Shown piece by piece: positions 25,975 to 34,240 of a stretch of DNA of 64,000 nt. Both the position numbers and the translations under genes were made by a program. The stretch's first letter is position 1. Each line of letters begins with the position of its first letter. The notes below the pieces were generated by a model. The model searched no databases. It had not been told where the DNA came from and was given only the letters and a program-made list of their open reading frames with translations. Source of the stretch: JAGQZY01 sp964588335 (GTDB taxonomy: Bacteria; Bdellovibrionota; Bdellovibrionia; Bdellovibrionales; JAGQZY01); assembly GCA_964588335.1 (NCBI GenBank), contig CAZPOV010000014.1, forward strand, positions 1 to 64,000, in the 5' to 3' direction.

Positions 25975-26003
25975 AAAAAAGGGAACCTGAGGTTCCCTTT
26001 TTT
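25975..26003. terminator. Bidirectional rho-independent terminator
   Basis: GGGAACC-TGA-GGTTCCC (25981-25997) flanked by A6 on the left and T6 on the right, so it can end both the Cys-rich gene (plus) and the L,D-transpeptidase gene (minus). Confidence 0.92.
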
Positions 26004-26024
26004 CGTTCTAATTGAATCGAAAGA

Positions 26025-27194
26025 TTATCTTTCTACAGGTTGGCGTTGCTGTTGTCGGTTGCCACCACCGAAAAGTCCGCCCACCCAATTGAAGAATCGC
26101 CTGAAGGGATTGACAGCTCTTTCGCTCTCACGATTGCGGGCATCAACTTGACCTTGGGTGAATGTCTGAGCATTGCCTGAAACAGGCTCGTTTCGCCCCA
26201 TACGAAAACGTTCGTCGCGGTCAAAAGAACACGCCGGGCGACCTCCGTACTGAGCCAAAGGCGGTCCATAGCCACCGAAGCGGAAGTTCATATTGTTATG
26301 GCCCACACGGCGAGCCAAGTCGTAAAGTGCTTTGGCATTCGCAGGCTGCAATCGAACACAGCCACGGGAGGCCGGGTAACCTGTGACATCTTCACTTCCG
26401 TGGATAGCAAAGTCGTTGGCCGCATCCACCCAAATAACATTGGTCATCCATGCATCGGCCCAAGCTGCCGATCGTCCTTCACCCGTCACCTGGTGCAATT
26501 CGTTGACCAGGTTACTTCCACCACTGGTGATTGTTCCGGCTGGGTTCAGACGAAGCATATTGCCTCCGGCTTCTGCCAAAACACTTTCGTCAGAAATTCT
26601 TCGAAAATGGGTGAAGTCGAGTTCGTTCCAAGCTCCCGGTGAAGTGAGCCAGTTTGTCGGTTGGGTTGAGAAGGGACCGACGCCATCGTCGTAAGGATTG
26701 TTGAAATAGGTATCGCCACAGTCTTGGTTCTGATCCCGACAGACTTCGCCTCGTTGCTGGCTTTGACAAACCCGCGGGCAAACATTTCGAAGAACCACTT
26801 GGGTTCTGAATTGTCCGGAGCTGGCATCACATTGAATATCGACATCTACCCGTGTGCCTGGGGGAATTCGGTTAAAGTAGGGGTTCCAGTTGAAATTAGG
26901 ATCTCCGTTGTTGTAACGACGAGCCACACAAGGTGTTGTGTTTGAATTAATAGCTGTGGTGCCGTTGCAGTGATTTTGATTAATCATTTGTCCGACCCAG
27001 TTTCTGTGAGCACGATTCAGATTGGGTAAATACCGATTGAGATCTTCAATGGCAGCTGGTGCGCGGCTGGCGGCCGCATTGGCATTTTCGTTGGCCTGCG
27101 AAATAATAAAAGTTCCAAGTCCCATGACCATAAAAGTCGAAATTCCTAGAAAGTGTTTGGGGGACCATGAACTTAAGTATTTGATGAATTTCAT
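26025..27194 (-). CDS. L,D-transpeptidase (YkuD domain), exported
   Basis: A 389 aa periplasmic enzyme that makes 3-3 peptidoglycan crosslinks or attaches groups to meso-DAP. The N-terminus has a hydrophobic segment (HFLGISTFMVMGLGTFIIS) before an Ala-rich AAASRAPA. The catalytic signature HGSEDVTGYPASRGCVRL in the second half holds the conserved His, Ser, Arg and nucleophile Cys. A region before it carries several Cys pairs (NVCPRVC, GEVCRDQNQDC). The C-terminus is basic and Gln-rich. Bdellovibrio encodes many such enzymes, some acting on prey wall during bdelloplast formation; whether this one does is not shown. Ribosome site GAGGTGAG. Confidence 0.9.
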   Translation of the reverse strand: MKFIKYLSSWSPKHFLGISTFMVMGLGTFIISQANENANAAASRAPAAIEDLNRYLPNLNRAHRNWVGQMINQNHCNGTTAINSNTTPCVARRYNNGDPNFNWNPYFNRIPPGTRVDVDIQCDASSGQFRTQVVLRNVCPRVCQSQQRGEVCRDQNQDCGDTYFNNPYDDGVGPFSTQPTNWLTSPGAWNELDFTHFRRISDESVLAEAGGNMLRLNPAGTITSGGSNLVNELHQVTGEGRSAAWADAWMTNVIWVDAANDFAIHGSEDVTGYPASRGCVRLQPANAKALYDLARRVGHNNMNFRFGGYGPPLAQYGGRPACSFDRDERFRMGRNEPVSGNAQTFTQGQVDARNRESERAVNPFRRFFNWVGGLFGGGNRQQQRQPVER

Positions 27195-27366
27195 ATTCTC
27201 ACCTCGTCCCCCTTATTCTATCGAAAAGACTGCCTCTTTTTGAGAATTATCTCGTTTCGATACAGACCTGGGCCTAAGGAATTCATTTTTTTCTAAAAAA
27301 TCGATACAAGTGTTTTAGTTATCCTAGACCAAGGCCGATGAGAACTTTGGGTAACATGGGGAAGAT

Positions 27367-28014
27367 ATGACTTGGAACACAATTCCGCAGCCAATGATGC
27401 TGCAAGTGAATCAAATTCTAGAAGCTCTGAAGAAGTATGATATGGCGACCTACCAGCACTGCGTGCGGGTGTCGCAATTGTGTCGATTTTTAGCCGACGC
27501 CGCTCAACTTCCAGAAGAAGATCAATTGAAAGCTCAGTTCTCTGGGTTGTTGCACGACGTGGGGAAAATGAAAATTCCCATCAATGTACTGAACAAGCCA
27601 GGCAAACTAACAGACGATGAGTACGGCCTGATGAAACGTCACGCTATTTTCAGTGCCGAGTTGATTGAGCCTTTAGAAGAGTCCCAGTTTTTTCGTGAAG
27701 TGCGACTGAATGTTCTGCATCATCATGAGCGAGTCGACGGGCAAGGCTATCCTTTCGAGTTGGACGGGGAACAGGTTCCCTATATTTCGCGACTGATTTT
27801 GATTGTCGACACAGTTGATGCCATGACACAAACTCGAGCCTACCGTAAAGGCCTACCGATGCATGTGGTATACAAAGAATTGGATAAATTCTCGGGATCG
27901 CAGTTTGACGGGGAGTTGGTTGAAGTTTTCACCAAAGCCTACCAAAAGTTATTGGAAGACCAAAAACGCTCGCGAATCATTTCTTTACCGACGCGATCCA
28001 AGCAAGCGGCTTAG
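27367..28014 (+). CDS. Stand-alone HD-GYP domain protein
   Basis: A 215 aa protein consisting almost only of an HD-GYP domain. HCVRVSQLCRFLADAA near 26-41, LLHDVGKMKIP near 59-69 (HD metal site), KRHAIFSAELIEPL near 90-103, then HHHERVDGQGYP near 118-129 with the GYP signature, and IVDTVDAMTQTRAYRKG. The predicted activity is hydrolysis of cyclic di-GMP. No sensor domain, so it may act with a separate partner. It is followed by palindromic element B between it and a convergent aldo/keto reductase gene. Confidence 0.9.
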   Translation: MTWNTIPQPMMLQVNQILEALKKYDMATYQHCVRVSQLCRFLADAAQLPEEDQLKAQFSGLLHDVGKMKIPINVLNKPGKLTDDEYGLMKRHAIFSAELIEPLEESQFFREVRLNVLHHHERVDGQGYPFELDGEQVPYISRLILIVDTVDAMTQTRAYRKGLPMHVVYKELDKFSGSQFDGELVEVFTKAYQKLLEDQKRSRIISLPTRSKQAA

Positions 28015-28075
28015 TTCGAACGAACGATTCCATCATTGTAACAAGCGATCAGCCTCACTTTAGAAGATTCTACGG

Positions 28076-28199
28076 TGAGGTTTTGGACATTCCCATCATA
28101 TCAAGACCGGGCTCCTGCCCTTGTCGGTATTTCACCCTTCGGGTGAAAGCGCGTCACGCTTACCGGAGTCTTGATATGATGGGAATGTCCAAAACCTCA
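28076..28199. repeat. Structured palindromic element, copy B (32-bp arms around a conserved core)
   Basis: The left arm 28076-28107 and right arm 28168-28199 are perfect inverted repeats of 32 bp (starting TGAGGTTTTGGACATTCCC). The 60-bp core 28108-28167 is almost identical to that of copy A, differing at only a few bases (for example CCTTGTCGG against CCTCGCCGG, and GCGCGTCAC against GCGCTTCAC). Beyond the inner AAGA/TCTT the arms of A and B are unrelated. No T tract follows either end, so it is not a typical terminator. It lies 62 bp after an HD-GYP gene and 42 bp from the stop of the convergent gene. Confidence 0.92.
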
Positions 28200-28240
28200 G
28201 CGCAAGAATTTTTTGGTCAATCGGATGAACGAAATGCAGC

Positions 28241-29674
28241 TTAGAAGTGCATTTTGACTTTGTCGAGAATCTCTCGGGTGGTTTCTTCGTCCGGAACCTC
28301 TCCCAATTCAAGAAGATCAGCCACGTGTTGGGGGTGTGATAATCCCATCACAATTGAGTGAATTTCAGGAAGTGACAAATACAAGCGTGTGACTTTGTTC
28401 GAAAGCTTGTTTTCATCTTCCAGCACCTTGCATTCTTGGTTGAGATAAAGACAAATCTGGTTGGTTCGTAAATTGGCAATCCCCTGTAGGCTTTCGGTGA
28501 CTAAGCCAAACAAGGTATGCAGGCGATTGACGTAATTGACCTTCCAGTGATTCCATTCCGGTGAGTGGGGGAGACGTTCAATGCTCGACTGCATGCTGGG
28601 CATAATTTGCTTTTGCAAATAAACATTCCATTTCCACCAATCACTGATTTTATTTAAATTGGTGCGCAACAGGTGGCCCCATTTTAATTCTTTGTGTTCA
28701 GGAAGCTTTTCGAACAATTCTTTCTCAAGCTCAATCACTTCCATAAGAACTTTATGCATTTTGCCTTTAACAGAGACTTCGTCTTTGCCTGGGAAAGTGA
28801 TAAAGTGGTGAACTTTGTCGCGGTGGTGACTGGTTAATGGGCGACAGGTTAAAACGCCCATATCATGCAATTTTGCCGCATGAAAAAACGTTTTCTTGTT
28901 CTGATTCTGTTGAAAAAGTGGAGATGTCTCGAACAGATTGAAAGGCACTTGAGTCACAGAGAAATGATGATTCGGCGAGATCGATTCTGCCAAAGCAATA
29001 ATTTCTTCTAGGTCTAAAAAGTCTTTCGAGATTTCTTTTTTCAAAAAACCACTAGAACTGATGCCGTAATGATTGATACGTCCTTTTGCCACTTCAACTT
29101 CTAAGTGTTCAAAGGCTCGCCGTAAGTACGACATAAAGTTGTCTTTTGATTTTAAAATCTTTAATAGATGTTCTGGGTTTTGAATTAAAACAAGATTCAC
29201 TTTTTCTGATTGTAAGCGACGAAGAGAAAGAGTCAGCTGTGACTCGATGTATTCAGGAGTCAGGCAATAGCTGAGTCGATCATTGATTTTATAGGAACCA
29301 GGGATCTGTGCGCCTCTTTGATCTTGCATTTGCATTTCTTGTAGAGTCGCACCCTGAACAAGACCAAGCTTTGTGCATAGAACGATTTCTTCTTTCTGCT
29401 TCGGGTAAAGCGCTAGATATTCCCGCAACGCCTCACCAATAACGATTTCAGAAGCTCCATTGCCATAGGCACCACTGGTGTCAATAAAGTGCACACCACT
29501 GCTTAGTGCTTGAAACAGTGTCTCTTTGTAGATTCCATTTTCTGGTGTTAAGCGAAGGCTTCCAAAACAAATGGGAGAGACCATCAGTTCAGAACGGCCC
29601 AGTCTTCGCTTCTCAAGGTTAATATGAGAACGAAGGGGTACAACAACATCATCTTTTTTAGCAGCTAATCCCAT
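28241..29674 (-). CDS. Aldo/keto reductase family protein
   Basis: A 477 aa protein, longer than the usual 280-350. The N-terminal two thirds is an AKR barrel: RRLGRSELMVSPICFGSLRL near 26-45, FIDTSGAYGNGASEIVIGEAL near 63-83 (catalytic Asp and Tyr of the family), EIVLCTKLGL (Lys) and HYGISSSG. About 150 residues, mostly helical, are inserted or appended after QVPFNLFET (KLNKISDWWKWNVYLQKQ region), after which the usual C-terminal LPEIHSIVMGLSHPQHVADLLE returns. The substrate is unknown. The insert is a point of interest. Confidence 0.85.
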   Translation of the reverse strand: MGLAAKKDDVVVPLRSHINLEKRRLGRSELMVSPICFGSLRLTPENGIYKETLFQALSSGVHFIDTSGAYGNGASEIVIGEALREYLALYPKQKEEIVLCTKLGLVQGATLQEMQMQDQRGAQIPGSYKINDRLSYCLTPEYIESQLTLSLRRLQSEKVNLVLIQNPEHLLKILKSKDNFMSYLRRAFEHLEVEVAKGRINHYGISSSGFLKKEISKDFLDLEEIIALAESISPNHHFSVTQVPFNLFETSPLFQQNQNKKTFFHAAKLHDMGVLTCRPLTSHHRDKVHHFITFPGKDEVSVKGKMHKVLMEVIELEKELFEKLPEHKELKWGHLLRTNLNKISDWWKWNVYLQKQIMPSMQSSIERLPHSPEWNHWKVNYVNRLHTLFGLVTESLQGIANLRTNQICLYLNQECKVLEDENKLSNKVTRLYLSLPEIHSIVMGLSHPQHVADLLELGEVPDEETTREILDKVKMHF

Positions 29675-29712
29675 ACCCTCATATCGGCATGCTGAAGAAA
29701 AGAATCACCAGA

Positions 29713-30297
29713 CTAGAGTATGGAAATGCCCCATTGGCGAAGGATCGAGACTAAAGAGAGGAGGGGAAGGCCAACAATCGAGCTGTGGTCCTTGGTTTCG
29801 ATCTCAGAGAACAGATTCATACCTTTTTCTTCAATCTTGTAACCGCCGGCACAGCCTAAGGGCTGGTCGAGGTCGACGTATTTGGTAATTTGTTCGGTGG
29901 TGAGTGGTCGCATCGTCATACGCGCGATCACGGTGGTCTTTTCGACTTTTTGTTGATGGATGAGACAGAGTCCAGTGTGCAGCTCATGAGTCTTACCTTG
30001 TAAGAACTGCAAGCGCTCAATACAGGCTTGTTTGCTTTCAGGTTTCGAGAAGCTTTCACTAGCCAGAAGTAACATCTGGTCGGAGCCAATCACCACGCGG
30101 TCGGGATGTTGGTTGGCAATCTTTTCGGCTTTCTTAAAAGCCAAATGCTCCGGGAGTTCAACCAGATGACCTTGCCAATTTTTTTCAATGTCCCTTTCGT
30201 CAATGTTGGGAGAAATACAATCAAAATCAAAACCCAGTTGCTGCAGTAGCATCTTTCGAAAAGGCGATTGGCTGGCTAAGATTATTTGTTTAGGCAT
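29713..30297 (-). CDS. maf: Maf-like nucleotide pyrophosphatase
   Basis: A 194 aa Maf/YceF protein that hydrolyses non-canonical or excess nucleoside triphosphates to monophosphates. IILASQSPFRKMLLQQLG at residues 5-22 is the diagnostic N-terminus (SxSPRR-like), followed by PNIDER, VVIGSDQMLLL near 68-78 and CAGGYKIEEKGMNLFSEIE. The GSDQ motif and m7GTP- or dTTP-type specificity cannot be separated with certainty here. Its ATG overlaps the hisS stop by 8 bp. Confidence 0.9.
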   Translation of the reverse strand: MPKQIILASQSPFRKMLLQQLGFDFDCISPNIDERDIEKNWQGHLVELPEHLAFKKAEKIANQHPDRVVIGSDQMLLLASESFSKPESKQACIERLQFLQGKTHELHTGLCLIHQQKVEKTTVIARMTMRPLTTEQITKYVDLDQPLGCAGGYKIEEKGMNLFSEIETKDHSSIVGLPLLSLVSILRQWGISIL

Positions 30298-31531
30298 AAT
30301 GACTTTTCAATTGGGTTTTTAATTTTTCCCAATTTAAGGTTTCTTGGGTGCCCTGTAGCAGGTCTTTCAAAACATACTCTCCGGATTGAATTTCGTCGCC
30401 GAGAATTATGGCGTGACTGCAGCCACGCTTATTGGCTTTTTTCATTTGCTTTGAAATATTGCCGGAATAAATGGTTTGCGCCGGAATCCCTTGGTCACGC
30501 AACATTTCCAATGTTTCTAGCAGGTGAGACTTTGCAGAGTCTGTCGCCACCAACACGGCCACGGTTTCGTGCTTGTTTTTGGGGGTTTCCAATAGCAAAG
30601 CCAAGCGATCGGTTCCGGCCGCCCAGCCAACGCCTGGCGTGCTCGGTCCACCCATCATTTCGATCAATCCGTTGTAACGTCCTCCAGAAAGAACGGCATT
30701 CTGCGATCCTAAGTGAGACGTCACAAATTCAAAAACCGTATGATTGTAATAATCCAAACCTCGCACCAGGCGTGAATTGATGTTGTAGGGGATTTGCAAA
30801 GTCTCTAATCCTTCAATCACCTCTTTGAAAAAGGTCTTTGATTCTGGGCTTAGTGAGTCTTCGAACTCAGGGGCACCGACAATGATTTTTTGGTCATTGT
30901 CATCTTTTGAATCCAGAATTCTTAGGGGGTTGGATTGCAAACGTTTTTGGCTGTCCTCTGAGAGGTCCGACTTGTATTTTTCAAAATATTCGACCAGTTT
31001 TTTGCGGTATTCATCGCGACTTTGATCGTCACCCAGGGTGTTAATTTCAAGGCTCACTTTTTCGGTTAGACCGCAGGCTTTAAAGAAGTTCCAGGCGCAG
31101 GCCACCACTTCAATATCGGCAAGGGCGTCAGCCACACCCACCAACTCGACACCAAACTGGCGAAATTGTCGATAGCGACCCTTTTGTGGGCGTTCGTGGC
31201 GAAACATGGGGCCGGAATAGAAAAGTTTTAAAGGCAGGTCGCGCAGCATGCTGTTGGATATGACGGCCCGAGCCACCGAAGCTGTGCCTTCAGGGCGAAG
31301 GGTCAGCGAATCACCGCTGCGGTCTTCAAAGGTGTACATTTCCTTGTTAACGATATCAGACTCATCGCCAAGGGTCCGTTTGAACACCTGAGTGAACTCG
31401 AAAATGGGAGTCTCCATTTCCTGAAAATCGTAAAGCCGAGCCGTTTGGCGAAATTGTTGGTCGATTTCGCTAAAAAGTTGGGCTTCATCGCCAAAAATAT
31501 CGCGGGTTCCTCGCACCGTTTGCAGCTTCAT
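30290..31531 (-). CDS. hisS: Histidyl-tRNA synthetase
   Basis: A class II aminoacyl-tRNA synthetase of 413 aa. Starts at ATG 31531 (ribosome site GAGGA), giving MKLQTVRGTRDIFG. Motif 2 (RHERPQKGRYRQFRQFGVE) near 112-130 and the histidine-A motif LVRGLDYYNHTVFEFV near 255-270, then SGGRYNGLIEMMGGPSTPGVGWAAGTDRL (motif 3 region). The C-terminal anticodon-binding domain is normal. Essential gene, co-transcribed with maf. Confidence 0.97.
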   Translation of the reverse strand: MKLQTVRGTRDIFGDEAQLFSEIDQQFRQTARLYDFQEMETPIFEFTQVFKRTLGDESDIVNKEMYTFEDRSGDSLTLRPEGTASVARAVISNSMLRDLPLKLFYSGPMFRHERPQKGRYRQFRQFGVELVGVADALADIEVVACAWNFFKACGLTEKVSLEINTLGDDQSRDEYRKKLVEYFEKYKSDLSEDSQKRLQSNPLRILDSKDDNDQKIIVGAPEFEDSLSPESKTFFKEVIEGLETLQIPYNINSRLVRGLDYYNHTVFEFVTSHLGSQNAVLSGGRYNGLIEMMGGPSTPGVGWAAGTDRLALLLETPKNKHETVAVLVATDSAKSHLLETLEMLRDQGIPAQTIYSGNISKQMKKANKRGCSHAIILGDEIQSGEYVLKDLLQGTQETLNWEKLKTQLKSHYA

Positions 31532-31594
31532 AGACAATCCTCAATTCCCTTGCATTTATAGGTTCTTATAACGTTTTCTTTGCATCGAGTCCAC

Positions 31595-31613
31595 CAATTG
31601 AATAACAATTGAA
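31595..31613. promoter_or_regulatory. CAATTGAA direct repeat, possible operator between hisS and the iron ABC operon
   Basis: CAATTGAA at 31595-31602 and again at 31606-31613, an 11-bp period. The CAATTG part is itself palindromic. It lies 39 bp before the proposed -35 of the ABC operon. Regulator unknown; it does not match a standard Fur box well. Confidence 0.3.
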
Positions 31614-31651
31614 ACTCATAGACCCGGATTGGGCCGTTTCATGGTTTCTGC

Positions 31652-31680
31652 TTGTTCTCCTAGGCCTCGATAGCTATACC
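31652..31680 (+). promoter_or_regulatory. Possible promoter of the iron-type ABC operon
   Basis: TTGTTC (31652-31657), 17-bp spacer, TATACC (31675-31680), then ribosome site AAAGGAG about 7 bp before the ATG at 31707. The -35 is weak. Confidence 0.35.
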
Positions 31681-31706
31681 TGATCTCTCTTGAAAGGAGA
31701 TCTGCA

Positions 31707-32714
31707 ATGTCAAAACATCTTGTAGCCATTCTATTTTGTCTGCCAACCCTAGCCTATGGGGCCTCCAGAAAGGTCGACGCCACCGAGCTGACCGTCTACA
31801 CCTCGCGAAAAACCCATCTTATTGAGCCCATTTTGAAAGCCTATCATGACAAAACGGGTGTAACTATCAACCATGTCAATGGTGATGACGGTGTCCTTAT
31901 TCAGAAGCTAAGCCAGGAAGGTGCTAAAACCAACGCCGATATCTTAATGACGGTCGATGCCGGAAATCTTGCCAATGCCGCCGACAAGGGGCTACTTGCC
32001 ACCATCGAGTCGAAAGAACTTCTTGATAAAGTTGGTGAGAAAAACCGTGGAGCTGATAACAAGTGGATTGGTTTATCGTTGCGGGCTCGTACTATTTTTT
32101 ACAATAAGAAATCGGTCAAACAGGCTGATTTAAAAGGTTATGCTGATTTGGCTGACCCCAAGTGGAAAGGTAAACTGTGTTTGCGGACCAGCCGAAAAGT
32201 TTATAATCAATCTTTAGTGGCCGCCATGATTGAAAAGAATGGCAAAGACAAAACCAAAAAGATCGTCAAAGGATGGGTGAATAATCTGGCAAAGCCGGTT
32301 TTCACAAGTGACACTCAACTTTTAGAAGCCATCGACAAAGGAATTTGTCAGGTTGGTATCGCTAACACTTATTATATGGCCCGACTTATCGAAGAGGGGC
32401 AGGCGAAAAACGTCGATATTTTTTGGCCATCGAAAGAAGTGGGTGGTGTTCACGTCAACGTCTCTGGTGCTGGGATAGTAAAAGCCAGTGATCAAAAACA
32501 AGAAGCCATGAAGTTTTTAAAATGGCTTGTGACCGACGAAGCCCAACAAATCTTTGCTGGTGTGAACCACGAGTACCCTGTGATCGAAGATGTGGAAGTG
32601 ACCAAGGTATTGAAGAAGTGGGGAACCTTCGAAAGAGAGCCAGTGCCATTGAAAGCTATTGGGCCTCTGCAAAAACAAGCGGTTCTTTTAATGGATTCCG
32701 TTAAGTACCGGTAA
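31707..32714 (+). CDS. Fe(3+)-type ABC transporter substrate-binding protein
   Basis: A 335 aa periplasmic binding protein with a signal peptide (VAILFCLPTLAYG, cleavage near 19). It has the FbpA/FutA family pattern: ELTVYTSRKTHLIEPILKAY near 27-46, DILMTVDAGNLANAADKGLL, and NTYYMARLI near 218-226 with the double-Tyr region that often coordinates ferric iron. Expected to bind iron and deliver it to the permease encoded 1 bp downstream (TAATG overlap). A metal other than iron is possible. Confidence 0.9.
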   Translation: MSKHLVAILFCLPTLAYGASRKVDATELTVYTSRKTHLIEPILKAYHDKTGVTINHVNGDDGVLIQKLSQEGAKTNADILMTVDAGNLANAADKGLLATIESKELLDKVGEKNRGADNKWIGLSLRARTIFYNKKSVKQADLKGYADLADPKWKGKLCLRTSRKVYNQSLVAAMIEKNGKDKTKKIVKGWVNNLAKPVFTSDTQLLEAIDKGICQVGIANTYYMARLIEEGQAKNVDIFWPSKEVGGVHVNVSGAGIVKASDQKQEAMKFLKWLVTDEAQQIFAGVNHEYPVIEDVEVTKVLKKWGTFEREPVPLKAIGPLQKQAVLLMDSVKYR

Positions 32715-34240
32715 TGTCGAAAAACTCCAGCCGGTGGGTCACCAATAGTCTTCTCTGCCTGTTCTTGCTTTTATTGTTGGCGCCGTTGCTGGCTCTGTTT
32801 TCAAGCCGCCCCTCGGCCGATCCCATTGTCAGGGATCTATTTGAGTTGGCTCGGATCAACACTGTAATATTAGCGATTGGCGTCCTTTTCCTAACAAGTC
32901 TTCTGGGAGGAGTCTTTGCCTATCTCCACAGTTTTTATCGTTACCCTGGGCAAAAGATTCTCCATGCTTTCATGCTGATGCCCTTAGCCTTTCCGGCCTA
33001 TGTTTTGGCATTCATCTATCTTGGAGCTCTAGGGCCAAGCACTCACTGGTCTAATTATTTAGAGGTTCAAGGTGAGCTGTGGTTTTTGATTGTCATTTTA
33101 AGTATGGCCCTGATGCCCTATGTTTATTACTTTTCATGTCTGGGCTTTCGAACCATTTCCCAAAGTGAGGTTGAAACGGAAATTCTGCTTGCGGCCGGCA
33201 AGTGGAAGTTCTTTACAGCCAACGTGGGGCCAAAGTGGCTGCCTTTTTTAATCTCGTCTCAAATCTTAGTGCTTTTCGAAGCTCTCTCTGATTTTGGCGC
33301 TGCCAGTGTCGTCAATGTGCCAGTGATTACGACCATGATTTATAAGCTTTGGTTTGATCTTTTCTCATTTGCCGGGGCCGTGCATCTGTCTCTTAAATAC
33401 TCGTTGTTGATTTTGGTCTTTCTTGTGATTGAGTTGGTTTTTAAGGGCTTTCAGGATCGGGGGATGAGCACCCATCGCGACCCTCTGCAGGGCCAACCTT
33501 TGGGGGTGCTGGCGCGGGCTGTGGTGTTGACCATGATGTTGGTTTTCGTCTTCCTTGCTTTCGTGTGGCCGACTCTACAGATAGCGTTGTGGGCGATCCA
33601 AGGCAGTCAGTTAAGTCTTTGGCTTGATACTTTTAAAGGGGCGTTGAACACAATTGTTGTTGGTGCCATCGTTGGCGTTTTGGTGGTGCTTCTGGCTTGC
33701 TCCATCCAGATTCCTTTACGCTTAAAAAGCCTCAATCCCAAATTGTGGACCGTGTTTTCGACCATTGGTTACAGCATTCCGGGGAGTATTTTGGCGGTTT
33801 CAATTTATGGGCTGTTGTTGACGACAACAGATTCCATCACCTCGGAGTTTCTATTGATGGGGCTTGTTGTCGGTCTGGTTTATAAATTTTTAACGGTGGC
33901 GATGCGCCCGATCGGTGAAACTGTGTACTGCTTGCCGCAAGATCTCATCGATATTTCGCGGGTTTTGAATGTTTCCTGGGGCCGTAAAATAAGGGATTTT
34001 TTCTATCCGTCTCTCAAGGAGTCTTGTATTGTGGCACTTCTTATGGTGATTATTGAAGTCATGAAAGAAATGCCATTAACCCTCATGCTAGCACCCTCTG
34101 AATTTCAAACTCTTTCCATTAAAATTTTTAATTTCACTTCTGAAGGAGAGTGGGAAAAGGCCGCCTTACCCAGTCTATTGTTAATAATGGTGGGTATTAT
34201 CTCGGTGAGCTTGATCAATTTGCGAAGGACACAAACATGA
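32714..34240 (+). CDS. Fe(3+)-type ABC transporter permease (fused double-permease)
   Basis: A 508 aa inner-membrane permease with about 12 predicted membrane segments, a duplicated FbpB/FutB-type architecture in which both half-permeases are in one chain. The first EAA loop region is near 150 (LLAAGKWKFFTANVGPKW) and the second near 420 (VLNVSWGRKIRDFFYPSL), with ALSDFGAASVVNV following the first. Starts at ATG 32714 overlapping the binding protein stop (TAATG) and ends in an ATGA overlap with the ATPase. Confidence 0.9.
   Translation: MSKNSSRWVTNSLLCLFLLLLLAPLLALFSSRPSADPIVRDLFELARINTVILAIGVLFLTSLLGGVFAYLHSFYRYPGQKILHAFMLMPLAFPAYVLAFIYLGALGPSTHWSNYLEVQGELWFLIVILSMALMPYVYYFSCLGFRTISQSEVETEILLAAGKWKFFTANVGPKWLPFLISSQILVLFEALSDFGAASVVNVPVITTMIYKLWFDLFSFAGAVHLSLKYSLLILVFLVIELVFKGFQDRGMSTHRDPLQGQPLGVLARAVVLTMMLVFVFLAFVWPTLQIALWAIQGSQLSLWLDTFKGALNTIVVGAIVGVLVVLLACSIQIPLRLKSLNPKLWTVFSTIGYSIPGSILAVSIYGLLLTTTDSITSEFLLMGLVVGLVYKFLTVAMRPIGETVYCLPQDLIDISRVLNVSWGRKIRDFFYPSLKESCIVALLMVIIEVMKEMPLTLMLAPSEFQTLSIKIFNFTSEGEWEKAALPSLLLIMVGIISVSLINLRRTQT

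Noticed and set aside
30286..30780. 164-residue plus-strand open frame antisense to hisS
   Set aside because: Its sequence has no family pattern and mirrors the conserved hisS codons.
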